Source: Undaria pinnatifida (lineage: Eukaryota > Sar > Phaeophyceae > Laminariales > Alariaceae). Taken from it: a stretch of DNA of 64,000 nt. Positions 12,551-24,420 of this stretch are shown piece after piece (the stretch's first letter is position 1; every line of letters starts with the position of its first letter). Where the stretch lies: positions 8,611,364 through 8,675,363 of the forward strand of contig JABAKD010000027.1 of assembly GCA_012845835.1 (NCBI GenBank). The letters run 5' to 3'. The notes beneath the pieces are model-generated. The model had not been told where the DNA came from, did not search any database, and saw only the letters and a program-made list of their open reading frames with translations. Both the position numbers and the translations under genes were made by a program.

Positions 12551-13394
12551 TATATATTTTTGGGCAGAGTGGAACCATAGGTAGGGGCCAAGGATATATA
12601 ACTCCTTATTAGCGACAGCCAAACTCAGGTATATACACGGTGCTAATGTGGCCAAAATCGGGTACAGTTCTATTTCAGCGTTCGCCACGCGCCCAGGACG
12701 CCATCTGATTGACTGCGTGGATCGGTTCTTCTAGGTCTGTTGCTATTATCGTACACGCGTATCATACACACATACATTTCTGACCACACACATCAAGTAG
12801 TGGCTGGTTCAGGCGGGAACACTATCGATCTAGCTCTACTTTCTACGGGGATAAACAAGGAGTACATCAAGGTTTCGGTTCCCCTCAAGCACAGTACCAA
12901 AGTGTTAAACACTACCTCCAACTCAGCATGGAAAATCCTACCACGCACGCCACACATACCGAAATTGTTGCCGCTAACCAATTAATTATACAATATCCGA
13001 GAGCGAATAACATTGGCTGGTCAACGTTATCCATTACCACCAAGTAATAAGTAAGTGCAAACACATGTGACGTACTACATAGCAACGAGCACTATTTCAC
13101 GTACGGTACACAGCAGCATCCCCTGACCACTAATAATTCGTTTGCGCGTACATCAGTACAGCGTGCACCCACCGCTATCGCACTCTTCCCGCTGAGTACT
13201 ACTCTTTCTTTGGAGTAAAATGCACTAGCTCATGCCACACGTTTCCTCTAAGAAGAGCAGTGGTGTTTATCTATGTGAGTACGCGTAGCACCATCATTAT
13301 TATAGGTGGAAACATATTTATTCGTGTGTTACCGGTGTCTCCCTTTTCGCCTTGCGACGCCGCCGGGATTTCACGTTACCCGCACCCCGAAGGG

Positions 13395-13640
13395 AACCTT
13401 GTATATATATATAATGATAATTTTTTTGAAGCGACAGGGATTTGGTCACGAGTTTGTTTTGGTCTCGGCCTCAGTATGGGATTCTCGGACCTGGAATTTC
13501 TCGGTAAAATCGCTTCGTTCAAGCGCTGTCTTCGGGGGCGGCTCCAACGCCCCTCGCCCTGCCTTATCGGTTCCGCACCTCGGCGTGAACGCGGATGGAT
13601 GCTGAGGGAGACAAACGAGAAGCGCGCAAAATTTTTTTTT
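13395..13640 (+). repeat. dispersed repeat, copy 1 of 2
   Basis: Shares cagtatgggattctcgga, ggctccaacgcccctcgccc and cgtgaacgcggat with 16895-17125. Confidence 0.75.
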
Positions 13641-15479
13641 TGAACGGTACTCTCCAGTTATTCTTCGGATCTTGATGTATGGAGAGGTTGATAAAATATA
13701 ACTTGGCAAGACATTATTTCCGAATTGGCGTCATATTTTTGTCCCAAAACAACAAATATTTACTGTAAAAAAAATCCCCATGGTATCGCGGTAGATATTA
13801 TAGTAGTGCGTTTATTTATTGAATTTCGGTAGGTACGTACGTACATGGATATAGACGTGGCAAGCGCACGCTGTCGACCTTTAGGTGGCGGTGTGTAGCG
13901 TGTGTCAGCCCGTAGCTGGTATACGCTTGCGTAGGCTCGCTTGCGGACAACCCGATCAAGACACGACCTGTATAAGTTTTAGAGGCTAACGCAGACTCAC
14001 GGTGAAGTGTGTCTGTAGAAAAGCTTCAAAGAAGAGAAGAGAAGAAATTGTTTGGCGACCTCAAGCCGATATGTTGATTGATGATGATCAATTTGCTCGG
14101 CAGATGAGAGCTGATAGTGAGCAAAAAAGGAGTGATCGAGGTGGGTCTGGCCATCACCTGATCGAGACGGCACAATGCCTATGCTACGGACAGATGTACT
14201 CTACGGGTAGTTGTCTGATCTACCTACAGCAACGTTTCTTGAGGCTTGCTCGTGGTCTACCGTACCTATGGCAACGTTCCCTGAGGTTTGCTTCTGGGAG
14301 CTTAGCTACGTCAACGTCCCGACGGTCAACCTAAAATCATATGCCATTAATGTTGCTAACCGTACGTTATTGCGCCGCCGTATTGTTCTTTTTCGTACTA
14401 ATTACACCGCATTGCTCGTACGTACTACATGCACCAGCTTTTGGATATGATTAACCAGTAAACTGCTGTGCATCATATATCCAAGTTATTACTGCTGAGA
14501 CTTCTGCATATGAAATGCCACATCGATAAATGACATCTAACAGACCTATTATAACTGTCTGTTGTACGAACAACTCGCAATGTATACCAGATGATTTTTA
14601 AGTGTTATCAAGTAACGACATGATGGTTACTGACAAGCAGCATCTCTAATATACGCATGACTAAAACGAGGAGGTAATGATTGCGATTGCTGCGCCAAAA
14701 AAAGTCACACAGCAGCATTACGAGTGGCTGCGTCCCCGGCCTCGAGGGTAGTAGTTCGGGCACGTCGACATAGTTTGTACTCGTGCAAGTAGTATAGGTA
14801 CGAGTAAGAGCACACACACTGACTGATGCTATATTTCACACACGCTTTTTGTCTGACTTATAGCATGGATGGGGAGGGTGTACAGAAAAATAGAGAATGA
14901 TTTTTCGACATAAAAAACAAGGGAAAAAATCGTTCCTGTTGTAGACGGTACCCACGTAAGAAACCAGCGGCATGCATTCGTCCCGGTATCGCATCGGCGG
15001 GTGATTCTTTTCCCCTAGTTCTGGACCTTTACAGACAAATGTGTTTCTTTTGCTATCCGGTAATGTGTAGCGTCAGCGTGAATAACAAGAAATATAATAA
15101 ATAGCCAAATTCAGGCAAGACTCTATGGAGAAGTATAGGCGGTGTGGAAGGCGTGCTTTGTTGATACTGTGGTGCAAGCCTCCGTTGCTGTGATGGTCGT
15201 TTGCCGCGGTCAACTGGGAAAAAAGCTGTCGTGTTGTTACGTAACTGACAAATAATTTTGTGTTGCTTCCTACTTGACGTGCTCCTTGCTGCTGATTGCT
15301 GATTGGTCATCTCTAGTGAGTTATATGGAGCCGGTCGCCCCGGTGGTCTATCTAGTGGTTTCCCTCGAATACTTCTAGCGTTTTTCCTTGGATTAAATTG
15401 CCACCGTTGTGAGATTTTTTACTTTATTTTCAGAAAAGCAAAAATAGGACCAACTAACTGCTGAGAACGCCTAGCAGCG
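13641..15479. other. no gene seen
   Basis: Mostly unique, AT-leaning sequence. The longest frame (14002-14334) lacks GC3 bias and any motif. Confidence 0.5.
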
Positions 15480-15768
15480 TGGGTAGGTATAATAAGATTA
15501 AGGGGCTGTTACAGACACAGGCCACCCTTTGCAGGTTTCTCTACTAGGCAGCCTCCACGTTGGTCACTCACTTGTACTAGACAAGCTCTTGTATTAGTTC
15601 CACACACGCCATGGACGTCCTGCCGTCGACGCCATGAATAACAAGATTAAGGGGCTGTTACAGACACAGGCCACCCTTTGCAGGCCTCTCTGCTAGAGGC
15701 AGGTTCCACGCTGGTCACTCAATTGTAGTAGATAAGCTCTTGTATTAGTTCCACACCGCCACGGACGA
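15480..15768. repeat. tandem duplication of about 130 bp, offset 155 bp
   Basis: taagattaaggggctgttac through agctcttgtattagttccac occurs at about 15490-15605 and 15642-15756. Confidence 0.85.
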
Positions 15769-15904
15769 ACTGAACAGCTTCCAATTGCGCGAGGCAGAAG
15801 CACCATCCCCGTTTTCCTATACGCACATCCCTTCAAAAGCATGTGAAAGCTTTTATATGCAGCCGTATCCCATATCTTACGCCTTGTTAGGCTCCCAGGG
15901 GAAT

Positions 15905-16110
15905 ACCATAACATAGGTACAATTCGACGCGAATCGACGAGGGAAGAAAATGCTGAATTCTTCTTGCGATAAAAATGAAAGCACGTACCGTAATGGGGAG
16001 GGGGCAGGAGGGCCCGCTATGTGACCCCTGATCTGAGTTATATTACTACTGGGAGGGAGGGCGAGAGTAGCGCAAGGATAATATAAGGGATAGGAAAAAA
16101 AACTGATCCA
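15905..16110 (+). repeat. dispersed repeat, uninterrupted copy
   Basis: Landmarks are tcgacgagggaagaaaatgc, gctatgtgacccctgatctg and agtagcgcaaggataata. It is collinear with 40575-41020 except for an insertion in the latter. Confidence 0.75.
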
Positions 16111-16357
16111 AAATCGGGAACAGCTTTTCAGACAAGATACACCAACAAGCAATTAATTACAGCAGTACAGTGGGGGTATTCCGATTCAAGATCACCCTGT
16201 GACAAGCCAAAGCAGGCGCTCATTGCTCTTATCTGTTGTGTGGGCAATATATGGCTGTTAGTATGCCGGGACATGGCGATTTGACCTCTCTTATGTCCCG
16301 AGTGGCTTTATCTTTGACGCTCTGGGTACCAACTGTATAGATTCATCCTGAGGTCGG

Positions 16358-16729
16358 TGTTATAAGGCTTAGTTTGGGTAAGCTATTGGTTAACCTTTTG
16401 CAAGTGGTCAAACGGACTAATACCCCACTAATACCTTAACAAATGGAGTCGTCGACAGACCATGGGTTTTTGGGTCGTGGGTTCGATCCCCACATCCACC
16501 ATAATAAACTTTTTCAGATTTTCCCATGGCGAACTTGAAAAATACTCTCCCCGGTATACCCAGGAAATGAAACGGCTTGGATATATTGACAGGTCCGCCC
16601 GTATATCCGGCCGACCTGCTATCCCGCCGATTCAGGGGGGGAGAGTGTTATAAGGCTTAGTTTGGGTAAGATATCGGTTAACCTTTTGCAAGTGGTCAAA
16701 CGGACTAATACCCCACTAAGTCCTTAACA
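16358..16729. mobile_element. TRIM, copy 2
   Basis: This is the same family as the element at 7419. The 84-bp terminal repeats are 16358-16441 and 16646-16729 and differ at about four sites. The interior is 204 bp, with ggggggagag just before the right repeat and target duplication tcgg on both sides (16354-16357, 16730-16733). The interior holds gtgggttcgatccccac, a perfect tRNA T-arm-like hairpin, followed by atccacca. Confidence 0.85.
16466..16501 (+). other. tRNA T-arm-like module inside TRIM
   Basis: The 5-bp stem gtggg/cccac encloses the loop ttcgatc and is followed by atccacca, like the T arm and 3' acceptor end of a tRNA. The other copy (7526-7562) has the decayed form gtggggtcaaatcccac. 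The matching 5' acceptor strand and D arm are not seen. Confidence 0.5.
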
Positions 16730-16894
16730 TCGGGCGTTTTGTACAAATTGCGCTCGCATGGCGAATTTTTGCCCTAATCGAGTAGTATGCTAGAAAACCC
16801 GCGAAAATATTGGCGAGCTTAGGTTTTTCAGCGACTGAAAACGGGATTTTCAGCATTTTTTTTCGGTGTCGCATAATAAGCGACAAAGAGGTGA

Positions 16895-17125
16895 TTTTAC
16901 ATATATATATGGAATGTTTTTTTTTCAGGGGACAGGAATTTGGTCAGGGTTTTTTTCGTCTCAGCCTCAGTATGGGATTCTCGGAACTGGAATTTCTCAG
17001 CCAAATCGCGTCGTTCGAGCGCCGTTTTCGGGGGGAGGCTCCAACGCCCCTCGCCCTGCCTTATCCGCTCTGCACCTCGACGTGAACGCGGATAGACGCT
17101 GAGCGAGACAAGCGAGAAGTTGCGA
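16895..17125 (+). repeat. dispersed repeat, copy 2 of 2
   Basis: Partner of 13395-13640, same orientation. The TRIM at 16358 lies just upstream. Confidence 0.75.
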
Positions 17126-17279
17126 AAATGTTGTATTTTGAGGAGGAAATCTCGAGGCTTCGGTTGTATCTTGACGTTTGTAGCGTCCGCAGAGCGTGAT
17201 GATCTCCAAAATTGGCAGAATTCCCAAACGGTAGTTGCTAACGTTTTGAATTTTGCGGTGGTATACTCTCGAGCGTTTG

Positions 17280-18690
17280 TTTTGCTTGATTGACGTCTGC
17301 AGGGCTAGGACGATTAAAACACGGGAAAGTTATGAAGAATGCGATGCAAGAAGATTAGAAAGGCTGCAAGACGAACAAGATACGTTCACAAGAACACGTG
17401 TTATACCAGTAGTAAATCACTCCAATTCGTCTTTTTATATCGCGTTTGGTGCTGTTGAAGTGTTTTTCATTTTGAGCGTGCTTGGTCTGCACGTCAACCT
17501 GATGATATAGGCTCAAAATCGTTGTTTTGCGCGACCTATTATGCAAGTAGCGTCTTCAGAGCTTAAACGACTGAAACATTTTGAGCGAGCTTGGTCTGCA
17601 CGTCAACCTGGTATGGGCTCATAATCATTTTTTTGCGCGACCTATTATGCAAATAACGCCTGCAGAGCTTCAACGAATAAAACATGGGAAATGTTTTTTC
17701 ATGAATTGCATTTTAAATGGCATCATTTCCAAATGAACATCATCTGCAAACTCCTCTCCCAGGTAGCCTGATATTATAGGCTCAAACTTGTTTTCTTGCG
17801 CGACGTATGATGCAAATAACTGGCCAAATTGCGTTTGTTTTGCTTGACGTCTGCAGAGCTTGAACGAATAAAACACGGGAAATTGGGAGTTGTGAAGAAT
17901 GCGATGCAAGAAGATTAGAAAGGCTGCAAGACGAACAAGATACGTCCACAAGAACGCGTGTTAAACCAGGAGTAGATCGCTCTAATTCGTCTTTTTATAT
18001 TGCGTTTGGTGTTGTTGAAGACGTGTTTCTCATTTTGAGCGTGCTTGGTCTGCACATCAACCTGATATTGGCTCATAATCGTTTTTTTTTGCGCGACCTA
18101 GTATGCAAATAACGCCTGCAGAACTTGAACAAATGAAACATGGGAAAATGTTTTTCAAGTGGCGTTTTGAATGGCATCATTTCCAAATTGACATAGTTTG
18201 CAAACTCCTTTCCCAGGTAGCCTGGTACAGGATCAAATTTTTTTTTTTGCGCGACGTATGATGCAAGTAACTAGCCAAATTGCGCTTGTTTTGCTCGACG
18301 TCTGAAGGGCTTGAACGAATGAAACACGGGAAATTGGGAGTTGTGAAGAATGCGATGCAAGAAGATTAGAAAGGCTGCAAGACGAACAAGATAAGTTCAC
18401 AAGAACGCGTGTTATACCAGTAGTAGGTCGCTTTAATTCGTCTTTTTATACCTGATATTGCGTTTGGTGCTGTTGAAGAAGTGTTTATCATTTTGAGCGT
18501 GCTTGGTCTGCACGTCAACTTGATATTGGCTCAAAAATCGTTTTTTTGCGCGACCTATGCAAATAACGTCTTCAAAGCTTGAACAAATGAAACATGGGAA
18601 AATATTTTTTCAAGTGGCATTTTAAAATGGCATCATTTCCAAATTGACATCATTTGGAAACTCCTCTCGCAGGCAACCTGATTTAGGCTT
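17280..18690. repeat. tandem array, units about 560 and 451 bp
   Basis: The marker gcgatgcaagaagattagaa starts at 17341, 17901 and 18352. Each unit also holds gcgtttggtgctgttgaag, gagcgtgcttggtctgcac and ttttgcgcgacctat. The first unit is longer because an internal block is repeated. A decayed partial unit lies at 19440-19610. Confidence 0.85.
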
Positions 18691-18706
18691 AAAATCGTTT
18701 TTTTAT

Positions 18707-19210
18707 ACTCTATCTACCAGATAGCAACAGGTAGCAACATTATAATAGCATTCGAGGAATTGAATGACGAAGGCAGCGACACCGTGTTTCACGCCTAGAA
18801 TAACGTCAGCAAGTCTCTCCACGATCAGAATATACACACAGGCAGTCGGTCTGCGAGCCTCGGATCTAGCTACTACCATGCATGGCGTAGCAGAAGCTGG
18901 CTCAGTGCGCGCCTCTCAGTGGCTACGTAGAGAACATTCAGCATACATGACCACCCCCTTGCTGGCCCTGGATACTTGGTTGAGTCAAAACATCAAGAAA
19001 CGCACTCGAAACATTTCTTCGTGGCCAGACTAGAGGGTCAGTCTGCGTGGGCTCGGAATCGGATTCACGCAAGAAATGGCAGAAGCGAGTAGTCCACTGT
19101 TAGTCTATATCGATCCCTTCGCATTACTTTACATTCTACACGCGTAGACCATGTGTTGTGTGGCAATGGTATTGAATCGAAGAAGTCGAAGTGCTGTCCT
19201 GGGTGCCGGC
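18707..19210 (+). repeat. 500-bp duplicated segment, copy 1
   Basis: Starts tactctatctaccagatagc; contains cattcgaggaattgaatgac and catcaagaaacg. The copy at 20432-20985 is about 85-90% alike by eye. An 89-codon frame here is not kept open in the copy. Confidence 0.85.
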
Positions 19211-19689
19211 GAATGCGGCCCTTGCAGTATTCCATGATTATTCGACCATCCATTACGCTCGAGTCAAATACGCACTGTTTTGGCCTCATTTCAGTTTTCT
19301 TCCACGGTTATTATGCTCGAGTTGTGCCAGTCTGTTAGTTCCATTTATAATATACGATGTCGTTTTGCTTTGGACACCTCGTTTTTGCTTGAAATTGTGA
19401 TTATGACCGGAAGACCCTGGATCCTGGATACAAATCGCGCTAATTCGTCCATTTATATTGCGTTTGGTGCTGTTGTTGCTGTTCAAGTGTTTCTCTCAAC
19501 TTCATTTTGAGCGTGCTTGCTCGGCACGCCAACCTGATATAGGCTTGAAATCACTTTTTAGTACAACCTATCATGCAAATAGCTGGTCGAATTGCGTTCG
19601 CATTGCATACGTTTGCCGTACACGGAAGTATGCGAAAAAACCGGAGTCGGTCGAAATAATTGAAAGCTTTTGGGTCAAAGCCTAACAGT

Positions 19690-20320
19690 CAATCACGAAT
19701 GAGCCAACGGGGTCGGGGTTGACACGCCGTGCGGGGAAGTATCGGCCCGGGAGATAATCGTTATAGTTTCGCGTTGTTGGAGCTGTAGAGATTCGGAGGA
19801 TTTCTGAACCGGGGATGGGGCCCTATCTCCTCCGTGTGCGACGAAACTGCTCCTCACTGGTTGGTGAGCCTCTATCATCCTCCTAGGGTGGAGCGGCGCC
19901 GCGGAGCTCGAACCAATCAGCGATTTTAGCCAACGGAGTTGGGGTTTCCACACCGTGAGGGGCGGCGACGACCTGAAAGAACTCGGTTTTATTCCCCGGT
20001 TTTTCCAACTTCTAGAGATATATAATGGCCTCCGTAACGGGGATGGGACCCTATCGTCCCCGGGTGGAGCTGATTCTATAATACACGACCCCCAGCCAAT
20101 CAGAGATCGACCGGTCGGTGGGGTTGGGGATTATTTCCACACTGTGCGGAGAGGCATCAATCCTGGTGATATCGATCCGTGTTTGTTCGTTCGTTCCCGG
20201 GTTATCGAAGTTGTATATATGTATGTGTGGATGGATTATAATCTTGGGATGGGACCCTATCGTCTCCAGATGACGGTTACTTTATGTGCGATCCCTGGCC
20301 AATGAGCGACCAACGATCAG
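19690..20320. repeat. degenerate tandem repeat, unit about 200 bp
   Basis: Three to four units share a caatcag/caatgag stretch, ggggttggg-type sequence, ccacaccgtg and gggaccctatc. Confidence 0.6.
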
Positions 20321-20431
20321 ACAAAAAGGCCATACCAGGTGATACATGTGTTTTCTATTTTCGTCTAAAACTCACGCCTGGAACTCTTAACTGCCAAATT
20401 CTTAGTGCAGCGCTATCGCGTACTACTACTA

Positions 20432-20985
20432 ATACTCTATCTACCAGATAGCAACTAGTAGCAGCAATATAATAGCATTCGAGGAATTGAATGACGAAGG
20501 CAGCGACACTGTGTTTCTCCTACAATATCGTCAGCAAGCCTCTCCCCGATCAGACTACACACACAGACACTCGGTCTGCGAGCCTCGGATCTAAATACTG
20601 TCACAATGCATGGTGTAGCAAAAGCTGACTCAGTGTGCGCTTCTCAGTGGCTACGTAGAGAACATGCAGCATACATGGCCACCCCCTTGCTGGCCCTGGA
20701 TGCTTGGTTGAGTCAAAACATCAAGAAACGGACTTGAAACATCTCTTCGTGGCCAGACTAGAGGGTCAGTCTGCGTGGGCTCGGATTTATCCGATAGAAA
20801 TATGATGAAGCTCGGAATCGGATTCACGCAAGAAACGGCAGAAACAAGTAGTCCGCTATTAGTCTATATCGGTCTCTTGGCATTACTTTACATTCTTCAC
20901 ACACACACGTAGACTATGCTTTGTGTGGTAACGGTTTTTATTCTATCGAATATTGAATCGAACAAGTCGAAGTGCTGCCCTGCCC
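20432..20985 (+). repeat. 500-bp duplicated segment, copy 2
   Basis: Partner of 18707-19210 with an extra short block (atttatccgatagaaatatg) near 20787. Confidence 0.85.
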
Positions 20986-20989
20986 CACC

Positions 20990-22430
20990 CGGAAAGCCGG
21001 CACCCCTTCATGAAAATATTCTAAACACGCCAGTTGTGAGTTCGATACATTTAGGGTCGATAATCATTTTTGCAATATGTGTGATACACCGGCCGCTCAT
21101 TTTTATATGTTTGCAAATATACCGATTCAGAAGGGCACACACAACAATATTGAAGCTAACAAGAACGCAAAATACAGCAACTCAACTACGAAGTGCGGAG
21201 AGAGTTGACGGGGAGAGGGGCGCTGTGCTGGACGCAGCGTGCGACGAAATCTTAAGACAGGCAGGAACTGGCGTACGCATAGTACATACGTATGAGACCA
21301 GGGTTTAATAGCAGTGTAATGCGATGGTCGAGAGGAAAGAGGCTTGCTTTTGGGGGGGGAGGAAACTCGGGGTGGCGGATGTAACTTGGGGTGGCGGATG
21401 TAACTTTTCATTCTTCTTATCGTGATGCTTTCGGGCGAAGGGAGTCATACAAAACCAAGGCGGGACTGTAAAAACAGGACGCGCTTCAAAATTACAATCA
21501 AATTCACAGCGGGCAACAGCAGTCATGTTTTGTTTTCAGGTTGCTCTGCAGCAACTTAAGTTTTATCACTTCATGTCGAGGTCTAATTTAAAATGTTATG
21601 TTTCGCGCCCCAGTTCATGTCGAGGTCTAATTTAAAATGCTATGTTTCGCGCCCCGCCTCCTCCCTGTCCACCCACCCGCTGTCTACACAAGTTATGAGG
21701 AGATGCTAACATAGATAGGCGTGTATCCACGTTGTTACAATTGCGTCTCTCCCACCCCGGTCGACACCCCGCTGTTGTAGTCCGGGGTAGGTTATCATAG
21801 TGTTTATTACCCAGCAGCCATTGAAGGAACACGCGCTCGTATAGAGTGCACCTCTTCTTAACGAATGCACGGCAGTGCTCAATACACTCGGCGTGATGCA
21901 AGCACCATCGAGCTGCCTAGAGGAAAAGACGAAAGGACCCGTTCCTTTCCTCACCGAAAAAAACGGAGCGGTGTTTCTTGAAACGTCACAAAAACAAAAC
22001 GATGCGGTTTCTTGAAACGTCAAGCTCTCGGCATTCTGGTTCCCTCTGCTGATTTACCCACCGACGCAACGAGCCCAAAACAAACAACCTCTGCCTATCA
22101 GCTCCGCGAGTGCTCTCGGTGCCTGACGACACCCACCCCGACTTCAAAACAAATACAACCCCAAATCGTGAAAAGCGACCGAATCTGCGCTGGGCGGACC
22201 GCAACCTTGAGGCAACATCGTTCGGAAGCTCGTGCAAAGATCATCTACGAAACGACACACGCCACGGTAGAGGTGCGCAGGCTCTTTTTTTCCTTTTGAG
22301 GGTGGTGGCTAGAGGAGCTCTACAAGCCCCAACTTTAAAACGATATTCGAGCAAGCCGAACGTGCAATCCGAGGAAGAAACCCGTGTGCCCAGGTAATAA
22401 AAAACAACCATTTCGCATAACGAGAACGGC
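20990..22430. other. no gene seen
   Basis: Contains a 28-bp local duplication (catgtcgaggtctaatttaa at about 21571 and 21615) and another of gggtggcggatgtaactt. No coding signal. Confidence 0.5.
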
Positions 22431-22438
22431 ATTTTCCC

Positions 22439-22470
22439 GACGATTTTGGGTTAAGGAGCCCCGTCATTCA
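22439..22470 (+). repeat. core of dispersed family GATTTTGGGTTAAGGAGCCC
   Basis: Six copies occur in the window. The core is followed by ccgtcattcag and then often a tatatcg/tctatcg-cag block. Confidence 0.7.
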
Positions 22471-22769
22471 CAAAAACATTTTGGCCAAAAAGGGGTATAC
22501 CCTATATCGCAGCACGCGTCAAAAGGTGCCCCCCCCCCTGCTCGGTTCGACGTAGTGGTGGTACGCTCGGACTTGCCTCCTACGCATTCGTTCGTCGCCC
22601 GTTTTTCTTCCCCCCCGCCCGCGTCTTCCTCTAGCTCCGCACACGGCTGACAACAGCAACAGAAATTTCGTCTGGCAATGCGGGGGTCGGAACCATACCA
22701 CTGCCAAAAGGGGCATCAATTGCCGGAGTCAAAAACAGCGAAGGTCGGCACTAGGGCATTGATTTGTTG

Positions 22770-23480
22770 TTGCGCTGTTGCGCGCGCACAACGTTTGGGT
22801 CAAAAAACCGTTTTGCGCAGCAGTCGCCGCGAGGTTGGTTGTGCGCAGCGCAACAGGCGATTTTGGGCGCGCAACATTTTTCTCCGCAGGCGATTTTTTG
22901 TTGCGCCATCTTTTCGCAATTTTTTGGGGGTCTTTTTTTCGCCGCAGGCTTTTTTTTTTTGGAGTTTTTTCTTTTTCTCTAAATCGCCGTAGGCCATCTT
23001 TTTTTATTAGTAGGCACCTTTTTTTCTCCAATAGGCCGTAGTTGAACATTCTTTAGGCCCATTTTCCTCTTCGCCATTGTCGAAAACAAATAGTAGGCAC
23101 TATATGTACTAGGCGCCAGGCACCTTTTGCTATTCGCCGCTGACTTTTATTCTTTGTTAGGCACCTTTTTCTATTTTCCGCAGTAGCCGAGAAGAAATTA
23201 AAAGGCCTTTTTTCTGTATTCGCCGTACGTTATGTTTGGTTTGGCGCGTTTTACGGTATTCGCCGCAGGTGTTTTTATTATTTTGTTTTGCTATTCGCCG
23301 TCGTCGATTTGGTTTTGTGAGACAACTCTTACACCTTGCGAGAATAAAATACCTAGTATTACAACGAAATACAAAAAAGGAAGAAATAGGCAATTCTTTG
23401 CTTCAGGCACCTTTCTTTGTTCTTCGACGACGCTTTCTGCGGCGTTTTCAGGCATATTTGTGCGGTATCGTTGTACTGAT
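22770..23480. repeat. degenerate repeat region of CGCCGCAGGC-type motifs
   Basis: Irregularly spaced cgccgtaggc/cgccgcaggc and aggcaccttttt motifs alternate with T-rich stretches. Parts near 22840-22890 are self-complementary (ttgcgcagcgcaac type). No coding signal. Confidence 0.5.
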
Positions 23481-23875
23481 GTACGATAGGGCGAAACAAG
23501 CCTTGCGTCTGAAAGGGAGGATTTAGAGCACATAGCCTGTCATGTCGGGTTTCACCGGCCAGGCAGAAATTGCGTGCAAGGTCTAGTCAGGGGGTGTGGG
23601 TTATTTTGTTAGTTATGCCTCTTTGGTGTGGCGCCTTCGGCCATACAATGGCCTATCCTCAGGTTTGCTGCTGCTGCTGACGTGCTACTCGAGCGGTAAC
23701 ATGGAAACGACACAGAGACTGGGCATTGGGAACGTCACCGATCACCGACTATGTATGGCGAATGGCGAATAGCGAAGAATACAGCATTAACATGTTTCTT
23801 TTAAATCGATTGACCTGGGTGCAGCGATGCTCCTGACCTCGGGAGTGTAAGTGCGATCAGGTTGTTTCTGCTTCA

Positions 23876-24420
23876 AGACATCCCAAGGCATCCTGATACA
23901 GGCCTTTCGAGGTTCGGGAGGCGTTTAAACGCAGTTCGTTCCTTGGTTTTCAGGCGTATATTCTGTTGGTTATATAACGCGCTGGAGACGTGAATGGTTT
24001 TGATAGTATGCTCCTGAGTACCACTTTAGTGCGTGGCGAGGGGAGAGCCCTGTTACAAAGTCGGTGAGAGTTAATTGGCGGACTAGCAAACATATCTTTT
24101 GTTGGTTATACAGCACTACTCACTGAAACACGTAGTCACGCGACTACGTGGGCAAGTGGGTAGTGCTATATAGCCAACATATTCGCGCATACTAAGTATA
24201 TCGCATTTTTTTTCGTCTCCGACAGTCCTCCGGGGGCGACATCCCAAGGCATACTGATACACGCCTTTTCGAGGTTCGGGAGGCATTTAAGTTCATTACA
24301 CGAGTTTCAGGCGTATATTTGCGCATATATCGCAATGGGGAGCCCTCCGGGGGCGACATCCCAAGGCATACTGATACACGCCTTTTTGAGGTTCGGGAGG
24401 CGTTTTAGTTCGCTACTTGA
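23876..24420. repeat. three copies of a 60-90-bp repeat
   Basis: acatcccaaggcatactgat with cgaggttcgggaggc occurs at 23876, 24238 and 24356. The last two are 118 bp apart. Confidence 0.8.

Noticed and set aside
18764-19033. 89-codon frame in the duplicated segment
   Set aside because: The second copy at 20.5 kb has stops in the same frame, and no family is recognisable.
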